A stretch of DNA of 64,000 nucleotides, taken from positions 60,234,253-60,298,252 of the forward strand of contig OZ026525.1 of the NCBI GenBank assembly GCA_964019695.1. The letters run 5' to 3'. The position numbers were made by a program, and so were the translations under genes. Below the pieces are notes generated by a model. That model was not told the DNA's origin. It was given only the letters and a program-made list of their open reading frames with translations, and ran no database searches. This document shows positions 55,936 through 64,000 of this stretch, one piece after another; the stretch's first letter is position 1; each line of letters begins with the position of its first letter. This DNA is from Loripinus fragilis (Eukaryota; Mollusca; Bivalvia; Lucinida; Lucinidae).

Positions 55936-56747
55936 TCTTGCTGATGAAAAGAGAGCTGGTTGCTTAAATTAAATTGTATTCTTGTTTTTAGGTTTGCGTC
56001 TTTGTCAGTGTTCTGGTGTCTCTTCATCACAGTGATGTGATCTGTGATTATGGTATTTTCTGGTCATACTCACTCGTTTTTCTGTACATTTCAAACTGCC
56101 AATTGGCACACAAAGCAGAGTCATGAGCAACATGTATACCTTTGGCTTTATTTATTTGTGTTTGTTGCAAAAATTAAATTCTTAACATGCTAAATTCAAA
56201 ACAGATATTGTCCTCAATCCGATCTGTGTGTAGCTACAAAGGTATGATCAAATGACTCGCAGTATATGTTTCTACAGTTACTTCTAAGTTTATAATTTTT
56301 TCTTAGTATAAAGTTTTCATATTTATACAAGAAGTACTCTTCATGCTCTAATGTATTAAAACACAGTTAATGTCAATTGATCCTCTTACAGTGTGTACAT
56401 GTGAAACACCATCTGTTAATTGATAATCCTTTTGTTTCTTTCTACTGTACCATAATGTGATCAACGGGGTTTCCTGAAATTAAGAAACATACTTTAGAAT
56501 CCAACTCTGTCTGTGTAATACTTACACAATTTAATGTTTTATATGTATCATTCGGCAATAAGTCACTGCCGATTTTTCTGTAGGGACTGATGATACAGAC
56601 TGAGGCAACAAGGGCTGACTGGGGCAACACGCTACATCTGAAGTTATGGCAGTCTCTGTTTAGATCTGACTGTCTGAGTCTAACTGGTCGTTGAAGATGA
56701 ACAAACAGCCGTTACAATTTTGTGTTTGTTCAATGCATGTGGTATTT

Positions 56748-56972
56748 CAACCCATATAAGCCTAGTGTCGTTTTATGGGACACAGGCAAACAGTGCAAAC
56801 CCATATCGAACGTCACAGAACGTGGCGTCTGATCGGGGTCTCCACTGTTTGCTTACAGATGTTCAATTAAAATTTGGATAAATGTGAAAAATACCACCCA
56901 ACAAACCTTAAAACGGAAATTGACTGGTCCAGTTGATAACTTGGGAATTTTCATTCAGCTTCAATAAGTTAA
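56748..56972 (-). mobile_element. TTAA-type 3 foldback element, copy B, at the PRDM14 3' end
   Basis: Reverse copy of 3218-3443: CAACCCATATAAGCCTAGTG at left (TTAA changed to TCAA) and AGCTTCAATAAGTTAA at right. Inner blocks GCAAACAGTGCAAACCC and GGGGTCTCCACTGTTTGC are shared. Its right TTAA (56969-56972) lies inside the read-through of the last PRDM14-like finger exon. Confidence 0.7.
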
Positions 56973-57146
56973 AAATAGCTCTAGATGCTTACCATCATGA
57001 CTCCTCATATGAAGTTTGAAGTCTAAGATGTGGCTAAACTCTTTTCCACAACGTTCACAAGTGTTGACCTTCTCACGTGCATGTGTTCGTCTCACGTGAC
57101 TGTCATGTGCAGCATGTGACGCAAATGCTTTCCCACAAAACTTACA
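56961..57146 (-). CDS. PRDM14: PRDM14-like, exon with zinc fingers 5 and 6 (possible last exon)
   Basis: Acceptor TTTCAG precedes 57146; phase 0. The reading is CKFCGKAFASHAAHDSHVRR then THAREKVN, and TCERCGKEFSHILDFKLHMR then SH: two C2H2 fingers (C-x2-C-x12-H-x4-H, and C-x2-C-x12-H-x3-H). The ASHAAHDSHVRR block is characteristic of the PRDM14 C-terminus. Two endings are possible: splicing at a good donor GTAAGC (exon end 56993, phase 1), or read-through GKHLELFLTY to a TGA at 56961-56963. Vertebrate PRDM14 ends only a few residues after its sixth finger, which favours read-through; the donor strength favours splicing. No further exon was found downstream. Confidence 0.8.
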   Translation of the reverse strand, partial: CKFCGKAFASHAAHDSHVRRTHAREKVNTCERCGKEFSHILDFKLHMRSHDGKHLELFLTY

Positions 57147-57175
57147 CTGAAATGAAAAATACTCACAGTGCAGAA

Positions 57176-57372
57176 TACAGTAAAACCTGTGTAAAACGGC
57201 CACTCAAAATAGACAAAACAAAGATCTTAATGACAAATGGTAGCTGAATGAAGTTCGAAAGTATTGTAGAATGCTCCCTGCAATACATTTGACCTGCATT
57301 AAGCGATAATTGGTCTAGAAAACCAGTTTTCGGCCTTTTTGAGTGTGACCATTTTACACAGGTTTTACTGTA
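57176..57372. mobile_element. TACAGTAAAACCTG foldback, copy 2, in PRDM14-like intron
   Basis: TACAGTAAAACCTGTGTAAA at left and TTTTACACAGGTTTTACTGT at right are inverted, with ACCTGCATTAAGCGATAATT inside as in copy 1 at 45805-46007. It starts 30 bp upstream of the fingers 5-6 exon. A half-matched R-tail-like piece is at 57655-57750. Confidence 0.75.
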
Positions 57373-58371
57373 TACATAAAGAACATTGACAAAGATAAAA
57401 AATTCGATAGTAGAATAGGCAATTTCTTATCTAACATTGGATCAACTCGTCCAAATTTAACATGGAAAGGGTAAGTTATGCAAATTTGGTACTACATTAT
57501 TCTAACCTGCTGCCTTTGTGATAGAACTGCATGCAATAGCCAAAAGCTACAGCGAACTTCTTCATTTTGTTTTCAGGGCCCGTCTTAAGTAAATGTGTAT
57601 TACCAATCAGTTGTATCGCACACAGCAATACACACATTATTAGTGGCTGTTAGTTTAATGGTGTCCCCATTGTGTGTGGAGGTTTTGTGATTGTCCTGGT
57701 TTAGTGATATGGGTGTTTATATCCTTTCCAGTTTGAAAGTCGTCTAGCGAAGGAAGATAGAGCTAATTTGATTTTATACTTAGCAGTGAAATCAATGCAT
57801 ATCAAAAACAAATAAAAGTAATATCAATCACTAGTGATTGATATACTATATTTTCACTGTAGCGTTTTTCGGAATACATCTGACGGTTCTCCATCACTTA
57901 ATGCATTTCACTTCAGAACTTCAAACACCAATAACTTTCTTATTTGTGAACGAGAACATCAAGTATGGGTATGCATTTTCTTAGTTAGAATGTGACAAAT
58001 ATTTTGGTACCAAACTTATTTGGGTTTGCTAAACATTTTCGGCTTTGCATTTTCAGCACCTCCTTTTTCAGTGGGCTAGACATTGCATGTAGCCTATAAA
58101 AAGTATAAATAAAAAGAAAATTTACTTTTTTCGGTAAATACAAAATATATTTCATCTCGTAAGTTCAAGACATCAGAATTTTCTCACCTCAAAAAAGTAA
58201 ATATGTTTTACTTTTATTGCATTCTTGCTTTTATATCTGTATCTTTGTGCGTGTGTGTGCGTTCTTATTTTTCTTCTGGGTGACATGGGTTGGTCGTGAT
58301 TGTAATATTTCCAGATTGATAGTGTCAGCGTTCATGTTATACAAAGGCAAACTAAGTTAAATGTGTCATAC

Positions 58372-58482
58372 CTTGAAAGGTCTTTCACCTGAATGCTGAC
58401 GTATGTGTGTTCGCAAAATGCTAGAGGCTGTAAAAGACTTGTTACAATAAACACACTTGTAAGGACGCTCACCCGAATGCAC
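58372..58482 (-). CDS. PRDM14: PRDM14-like, exon with zinc finger 4
   Basis: Acceptor AATTTCAG before 58482 and donor GTATGA after 58372; both junctions are phase 0. The 37 codons read [20 protein letters not shown] then [17 protein letters not shown], completing the H-x3-H of finger 3 across the junction (HMR-VH) and giving one whole finger with HSGERP linkers on both sides. The joined reading ERPFK-CKFCGK to the next exon confirms the order. The downstream intron (57147-58371) holds a foldback at 57176-57372. Confidence 0.85.
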
Positions 58483-58693
58483 CTGAAATTGAAAAGTAGA
58501 ATATGATTTATTTCAAATGAAGTTTCACGCTTCATTGTGTGTTTCATAAATTCATTATACGGTATTTTCAAAATTTAGTTGTTAAATAGAATAGTTACTA
58601 TAGAAAACAGACGAAGTTGACAGGAATCTCTAAGATTTGCATATATTTATCAAGGATAAATATAACTGCTTATGTAATATTCGACTTGAAGAT

Positions 58694-59439
58694 TAAGGGG
58701 ATATACCTTTCAAAAGCTCTTACTTATATGAATTTTTTCCTTTATAAACAAAAATGCTTTTTTGAATCAAGAAGACGGATACCTTTGGCCACATTGTTGT
58801 ATGAACAATTTGTATATCTCACATAGATCACTTTACACCCCAACATACAGCTTTTGAGCAACCCACAGCATGCTTATCAGTCAGTTTAGAGTCACTTCCT
58901 GGTTTGATACCGTTTACAATATTGTGACACGCTGAGCGAACTTTGGAAAAAAGTTGTATGAACATGAACTACAATTATCTGACTACGATATTTAGAAGTA
59001 TTTTGACCTAATACATATGTATTTCTGGTATTATTTACAATTTTCATTTATACCTTGAAAAGTTCATAAGCAAAAATTGTAAATATATAATTTTCTACCA
59101 CAAATTTGTATATTTTGGGCGAAAATACTTCTAAATATCGTAGTCTGATAATTGTAGTTCATGTTCATGCAACTGTTTTTTTTTTCTAAAGTTCACCCAG
59201 CGTGTCACAATATTGTAAACGGTATCAAACCAGGAAGCGACTCTAAAAAAGACTGATAAGCATGTTGTGGATTGTTCAAAAGCCGTATGTTGGTGTTTAA
59301 AGTGATCTATGTGAGATGTATAAATTGTTCATACAACAATGTGGCCAAATGTATCCGTCTCCTTGATAAAAAAAGCATGTTTTGTTTATACAGGAAAAAT
59401 TTTGTGCAAGTAACAGCTTTTGAAAGATATATCCCCTTA
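58694..59439. repeat. long inverted repeat (~310-bp arms) in PRDM14-like intron
   Basis: The left arm 58694-59005 (TAAGGGGATATACCTTTCAA ... TTTAGAAGTATTTTG) is the near-complement of the right arm 59119-59439 (CGAAAATACTTCTAAATATC ... TATATCCCCTTA), about 90% matched by eye, with a spacer of about 113 bp. The pre-mRNA would form a very long hairpin. Frames on both strands (91-108 codons) mirror each other and are not genes. It lies between the finger 3 and finger 4 exons. Confidence 0.85.
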
Positions 59440-59774
59440 AAGACATATGCGGCTATTTTCAATGCGCATCTTTCCTGCGTCTGGAAACGGGTAAAGTTGT
59501 CTGGGTCCTGTCTTTCGACCATTAACGGATTCGGATCAACACAGCTTTCCGATATTCTTATGTCAAATCGGTGTTCCGACATTTTCTTGACAAAATAAAG
59601 TAATTAAAGTGTGTCCGAAATATCTATTAACATTTATCAGAACTGATCGTCTCAGCACTAAAGACAGATAAATGTAGCTCAGTCGAAATCAAACGACGTA
59701 CACAATTACACTGGTTACGAATACGATAGTGGCCGAGTCTCTACTATTTGTACGGTTATTAAGAGCGGCGCACG

Positions 59775-59855
59775 ACCTAACCTCGTGGCCTAGTGGTTAA
59801 CGTGTCTGGCTATGAAGCCAGAGGACCAGGATCGATTCCCCGGTGCACACATATT
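59775..59855 (+). mobile_element. tRNA-like SINE head
   Basis: CCTCGTGGCCTAGTGGTTAA (A-box-like), TCTGGCTATGAAGCCAGA (anticodon-type hairpin with a 6-base loop) and GGATCGATTCCCCGGTG (B-box-like). The acceptor stem does not pair and the loop is not 7 bases, so a working tRNA is unlikely. A T-rich stretch follows. From 59856 to 60796 nothing else is clear. Confidence 0.55.
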
Positions 59856-60796
59856 TTCATTGTGTTTTTTCTTTCTTTTTTAACATTTTAATGCTTAATT
59901 GCTTCATATACTAGCAAAATGGCACCATCAAAACGACCGAAATGGTAATTCGTGAACTTTTTATAGTGAATTAGGCATGAAACCTAAGGGGGTGGGGTTA
60001 AATTTGGCCCTCTTGAAAGAGAATTAGTTCGGTGACCCCACATTTTTATTCTTTTTTCTGAAAGGTGTTATAATAGTCCATGAATTAAAAATATTTTTTT
60101 AAGATTTTCAATATCAGATTTTTCACTACATGATTTTTTTCTAAAAACGAATTCCAATTTTCGCCGAATTGCCAAAATATATCATGCAGTATCTTGTCAC
60201 AGCATGGGATAACAAATAAACTTGCGCATTTTCTAAAAGGTTTGAGGTCACTGGCAATAATTTATGTTAAAGGAAAGAAGCTGGCTGATGATTACAACCG
60301 TTTTAGCTCGATATTTAGGACTAGTGCTATTATTTTATATTTTTAGAAAATTGGTCAAATGCTGAAAACTTCAATATGAGATTCTGAAAAAATAAGCACG
60401 GTGACATATCCTTTTTATTTCATAAATGGATAGTCCATGCATAAAACAAACTGTATGCAAAGTATCGAAAATATTTCAACATGGGAAGTATTTAGTAGCA
60501 TATGTCCTTAAGTGACTGACATATTCCCCCATTTAACCAAGTAAACAAGTATAAAAAGCCGACCACTTTCTGCCAACCAGCAAAATGCCATTCAAATAGC
60601 GTTTTGCTGGTGGACCGATATAGGGCCAAAACTGTACACTGAAATTAATATTGTTGCAAACAAATTTATATTACAAATGTGCATTCAAAACTCTGCGATT
60701 TCATGTTATTTCAGTGTCCAATTGATGATCACGGCCATGATAACAGAGGAGTTATTGATGAGAAATAATCAAGCTATACAACCAACAGGTACTTAC

Positions 60797-60923
60797 TCGC
60801 ATATGTTTATTGAGACTTGATGACTGACTAAAACTTTTACCACATACACTACATTTATGTGGCCGATGTTTCTCATGCACATGTAATATATGTATACGTA
60901 AACGATCTCGCTTCTCAAACGAC
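60797..60923 (-). CDS. PRDM14: PRDM14-like, exon with zinc fingers 2 (end) and 3
   Basis: Acceptor GTTTCAG before 60923 and donor GTAAGT after 60797. The first base completes an Arg codon begun in the previous exon, followed by SFEKRDRLRIHILHVHEKHR then PHKCSVCGKSFSQSSSLNKH and MR. The run EKRDRLRIHILHVHEKHRPH is, as I recall the family, a PRDM14 signature. PRDM14 in vertebrates is a nuclear sequence-specific DNA-binding regulator acting in germ cells and pluripotency, and in some chordates also in motor neurons; its role in this lineage is not shown by sequence. Confidence 0.88.
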
Positions 60924-60963
60924 CTGAAACAGAACATCATGTCTACTGCAGTTGCAAAAAGGG

Positions 60964-61196
60964 GCAGTGCATGTGATTTCCAACAATGTGGTATTTTAAC
61001 ATGTGTAGACTAAGACGAGCCTGTGCAGCCTCCTTTAAAGGTTAGAAACTCCAAATGGTGTTCAGTCAGTAGGTTGGCAATCATAGAATACTCAAGCGAC
61101 TAGCAAAGGCTCTGATCAGACTGCGCTTATGCGCAGGCTGATCTGAGGCTTTGCTGGGCGCACATACCAAATTGTTGGAAATCTCACGCACTGGCT
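60964..61196. mobile_element. CTGATCAG foldback element, copy 2, in PRDM14-like intron
   Basis: Reverse-orientation copy of 40474-40706: GCAGTGCATGTGATTTCCAA at left and GGAAATCTCACGCACTGGC at right, with GCTCTGATCAGACTGCGC and GCGCAGGCTGATCTGAGGC inside. It begins 41 bp upstream (in gene direction) of the exon ending at 60923. From 61197 to 61856 only a weak match to the 28 kb repeat (61510-61580) is seen. Confidence 0.75.
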
Positions 61197-61856
61197 CAAA
61201 TGTTATGTAACGTCTATTATTAACGTCATTACGTAACATCGCTTTTCATTGGCTGACAAGTGGTTTGTGCAGCTGGCAAGTGGTTGTTTGCAGCTAGATG
61301 CGCAACATACTACATTTTCACTGTCTTTTTGATAGAAAGAATGTTACAAGTGCATTAAAACAACCTCATTCAAAATTGTCATTTTTGGGGAGGTACCCAT
61401 GTATCTTCCAATATATGGTCGGAAATCGCGTTTTAGAGACGTAAAGTTTACCAGGTCCTGAGGGAGATGCTAAAATCAAGGGTGAAGCTCAAGTTTTTAA
61501 CATTTCCAGATGGACCTGGCGAATCTAAATGCATTGAAAAAATAACTTTTGATCGTTATTATTGCATAAATTTATCAAAACATTGTGCGCTTGCCAAAAA
61601 TATGGCACTATGTTAGTCGCCGTTTCACAGTCAACACGTGGTAAAACTTTTTCATTAATTGTCTCTTATTGGCCTATATAAGAGCAGCTATCGTACAATA
61701 AAGTAGCATTAAAGGTGCCAAATCGGTGCATTAAAATAATCTGAATTCGCTTATTTATACAAAGGTTTTGTGCCAGTCAAACAGGGCTGTTAATAGATCT
61801 TATGCAATAAGTAATGGTTTGATAACATGGGTAACATATCATCCCTGTAAAATTAC

Positions 61857-61986
61857 CTTGAACAAAGGTGACATGGGAATTTTCTGTCTCCCTGATCAAC
61901 ACATCTGGTGTACTTCAGATGTTTGTCTCTGTAGTATTTGTAGGCAAACACTTTTCCACACCGCTCACATTGGAAGCCTTGACTGT
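61857..61986 (-). CDS. PRDM14: PRDM14-like, exon with zinc finger 1 and start of finger 2
   Basis: Acceptor TTTCTTAG before 61986 and donor GTAATT after 61857. It enters in phase 1 (AC completes a codon) and leaves in phase 2. The reading SQGFQCERCGKVFAYKYYRD, KHLKYTRCVDQGDRKFPCHL, CS is a C2HC-type finger (C-x2-C-x12-H-x5-C) followed by the Cys pair of finger 2. Splicing to the next exon gives CHLCSRSFEKRDRLRIHILHVH interrupted only by the junction, a normal finger. The PR/SET domain and N-terminus should lie upstream. I find none of it up to the window end, so the gene is partial here. Confidence 0.85.
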
Positions 61987-62420
61987 CTAAGAAACAAAGA
62001 ATATATACAGTATAAAATGAGCCAGTTCATGAGATTTGTCTCTGTAGTATTTGTAGGCAAACACTTTTCGACACCGCTCACATTGGAAACATTGACTGTC
62101 TAAGAAACAAAGAAGATAAAATGAGCCAGTTCATGAGATTTGTCTCTGTAGTATTTGTAGGCAAACACATTTCCACACCGCTCACATAGGAAACTTTGAC
62201 TGTCTAAGAAACAAAGAAGATAAAATGAGCCAGTTCATGAGATTTGTCTCTGTAGTATTTGTAGGCAAATACGTTTCCACACCGCTCACATTGGAAACCT
62301 TGACTGTCTAAGAAACAAAGAAGATAAAATGAGCCAGTTCATGAGATTTGTCTCTGTAGTATTTGTAGGCAAACACGTTTCTACACCGCTCACATTGGAA
62401 ACCTTGGCTGTCTTAAACAA
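61920..62420 (-). repeat. tandem array of zinc-finger half-exons with splice acceptors
   Basis: Five units, 104-113 bp apart (marker GTAGTATTTG at 61931, 62044, 62148, 62252, 62356). Unit 1 is the working exon above. Units 2-5 (upstream in gene direction) each repeat a pyrimidine tract, a TTCTTAG-type acceptor and 22 codons (SQ-x-F-x-CERC-x-(K/N)VFAYKYYRDK), then pass into intron sequence TCTCATGAACTGGCTCATTT instead of the His/Cys half. All four extra units keep the frame open through these codons, and both finger cysteines are present in each. Confidence 0.85.
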
Positions 62421-62680
62421 ACAACGAATATGAAAATGAACAAATTCATGAGATTTTGGAACTTATCGTGTATGCGTTGAGTGATTCTTTAAACGTACAT
62501 GCGCAGCTGTCTAGAAGAATTGTATATTTGAAATCTGGTCTGAATCTTTATTACCGTCCCTAATTAGTCTGAGCGAGACTGCGCAAATGTATAGGCTCAT
62601 CCTATCCTTCCCTTGATAATTATGTAATAAATATCACAATTTTATGGAGTGGCTCCAATTATCCTTATCACATTGGTCAA

Positions 62681-62936
62681 GGCCCGGAATTACAATGCCT
62701 CCTTAAAGTTAAGGAAGAATTTAGTTAAGTATTGATTTTTCAGGATGCGAAAAATAACGCTTCAAACTAATTAAAATCAAAATAGTTTCATTTTTTCTGA
62801 AGATCACAATGATATCTTTGACCACAAGTACTGCATCAAGCCAGGCAATTTAATTAGCATCTAATATAGCATGTTAAAATATCGATACTTAACTTAAGTC
62901 TTCCTTAACTCTAAGGAGGCATTGTAATTCCGGGCC
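62681..62936. mobile_element. 256-bp terminal-inverted-repeat element
   Basis: GGCCCGGAATTACAATGCCT, then CCTTA at left is the exact complement of TAAGGAGGCATTGTAATTCC, then GGGCC at right (25 bp). Arms continue with mismatches (AGTTAAGGAAGAATTTAG). A target duplication is not clear. No coding capacity. Confidence 0.75.
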
Positions 62937-62981
62937 CCGCAGGTGTATATTGATAATGCACCTGATGTTCGTACAATCTTG

Positions 62982-63342
62982 GACCCGATATACACGGACT
63001 GGTAACTGACATACAGGTAAATGTAAATATTGGAAATACGTTGTTAAGGCTGAGCTTTCAAAACTGACGTATGTTGAAGATTAAATAATCATATCTCTAT
63101 TATTTCTCTGCAAATCTGTGATATTTTCTTAAAACAATGGTTCAATATACTTTCTTTACAGCTGTATTGTCATATGTATATTTCAACTTTGCATACTGGA
63201 AATAACTTCGTATAATATCGGTACGTTCAGAATCAATTTTTTTGGTTGTAGTACTTTGAAAAAGCGCTAAAACAAAGCCACGACAACATAACTAGGTATT
63301 TCTGTCAGTAACCAGTCCGTTTATACTGGGTCTGAGGTACAA
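62982..63342. repeat. foldback, GACCCGATATACACGGACTGG arms
   Basis: GACCCGATATACACGGACTG, then GTAACTGACATACAGG is mirrored by CTGTCAGTAACCAGTCCGTT, then TATACTGGGTC: arms of about 35 bp, 360 bp apart overall. The interior is AT-rich and has no gene. Confidence 0.65.
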
Positions 63343-63629
63343 TCGATGACGGTTCAGACCAAATGCTATTCTGGCAACCTTCTAAATGGAGGAGACTGCT
63401 CCCTATCTTCTAATACCATGGGTTCAAATCATTCGTCCGCGAATACCAAGTGTCGAATAGGGTTGCATGATCAATTTTGTCATAAAGCGTCGTGTCTGGG
63501 AGAGTAGAGTGCCATTAATGACAAAGAATATGCCTTAAGAGTATTTAGAAGTATTTAAATACGAATAATAATTCTTCCACTCTATATTTGGCATTAATGG
63601 TTATTTGATTTAAGGATATTTTGACAGAA

Positions 63630-63920
63630 CTGTTACAGGTTATGCTATGACGTCCATAAAAAACGTTGTTTCTATATACAGCGAAATCTTGACGTTTTCT
63701 TGCCAAAATGTGATTTCAAAGAGAGATAAACGCACTTATCACATGACCTCGAGTCTAGGAGTAATATAACGCCATGCAATAAAATCGATAAACCGCTTGT
63801 GGTCTACCGATTTAGTATCACAGCGTTATGACGACCATTATAAAGTTGCGTAAAAAGTGGCAAAATCTTGACGTTTTCACGCCAAAAATGCGATTCAAAG
63901 TAATTTAAATGTCATGTGAT
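63630..63920 (+). repeat. diverged direct duplication (~195 bp offset)
   Basis: CTATGACGTCCATAAAAAAC, then AAATCTTGACGTTTTCTTGC, then AAAATGTGATTTCAAAG (63645-63720) recur as TTATGACGACCATTATAAAG, AAATCTTGACGTTTTCACGC and AAAATGCGATTCAAAG (63825-63900). No coding signal. 63343-63630 shows nothing. Confidence 0.55.
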
Positions 63921-64000
63921 AAATAGAATCTAACATTCGTGCTCCTGTATTATTAAAATTAAACTCGTTGCGAAAAGTGACAAAATACTCGGCAAGCCTC

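Noticed and set aside
56442..56630. 62-codon minus-strand frame as the missing last exon of the PRDM14-like gene
   Set aside because: No acceptor in the required phase and no zinc-finger or conserved C-terminal residues.
58694..59598. Frames of 69-108 codons on both strands
   Set aside because: They are mirror images generated by the long inverted repeat.
59775..59855. Candidate functional tRNA gene
   Set aside because: The acceptor stem does not pair and the anticodon loop is six bases in the best fold, so I call it a SINE head.
61768..62103. 111-codon plus-strand frame
   Set aside because: Shadow opposite the zinc-finger exon and its tandem half-copies.

Overview
The window looks like intron-rich animal DNA, AT-rich and crowded with transposable elements. 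Two host genes can be read as spliced exons with GT/AG boundaries. There is no bacterial-style operon, rRNA gene or CRISPR array. The mix of Penelope-like elements, CR1/Jockey-type LINEs, tRNA-derived SINEs and many small foldback DNA elements suggests a lophotrochozoan, probably a bivalve mollusc. That placement is an inference; no single sequence proves it.

Host genes. (1) Plus strand, about 34.0-41.1 kb: a four-exon VPS37B/C-like gene (ESCRT-I subunit, Mod(r) domain). Its exons join in phase, and the stop is at 41003-41005. A further exon-like open block of unknown status lies in intron 3. (2) Minus strand, about 57.0-62.0 kb: the zinc-finger end of a PRDM14-like gene. Four exons carry six fingers and join in phase. 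The PR/SET part would lie upstream, beyond the right edge. In the intron before the first finger exon, four extra half-copies of that exon, each with its own splice acceptor, are lined up in tandem (about 62.0-62.4 kb).

Layout. 0-6 kb: foldback elements, including a hairpin family (called MITE-H here) and several elements bounded by TTAA (piggyBac-like), plus SINE pieces. 6-9 kb: two minus-strand LINE fragments and SINEs. 9-12.6 kb: mostly featureless. 12.6-14.9 kb: a tRNA-type SINE split by a 1.14-kb hAT-like element with a clean 8-bp target duplication, and next to it a second hAT-like element, also with an 8-bp duplication. 15.9-21.1 kb: LINE fragments interrupted by Penelope tails. 21.4-21.9 kb: a 497-bp inverted-repeat element. 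23-27.2 kb: a degenerate Penelope-like element with nested insertions. 27-30 kb: foldbacks. 30.6-33.5 kb: a fairly well kept CR1/Jockey-type reverse transcriptase and a second LINE tail. 34-41 kb: VPS37. 41-46.5 kb: foldbacks and SINEs. 46.6-50.2 kb: a minisatellite of about 75 units of 47-49 bp containing a 776-bp higher-order duplication. 51-52.7 kb: LINE relic with a repeated 3' segment. 53.5-54.5 kb: Tc1-type (DD34E) transposase relic. 55.2-55.9 kb: Penelope tail. 57-62 kb: PRDM14-like gene with a 0.75-kb long inverted repeat in one intron. 62.6-64 kb: more foldbacks.

The two host genes have no evident functional link. What ties the window together is how mobile DNA meets gene structure: one small element carries the only near polyadenylation signal of VPS37, another supplies the read-through stop after the last PRDM14 finger, and copies of the same foldback sit just upstream of a splice acceptor in each gene.
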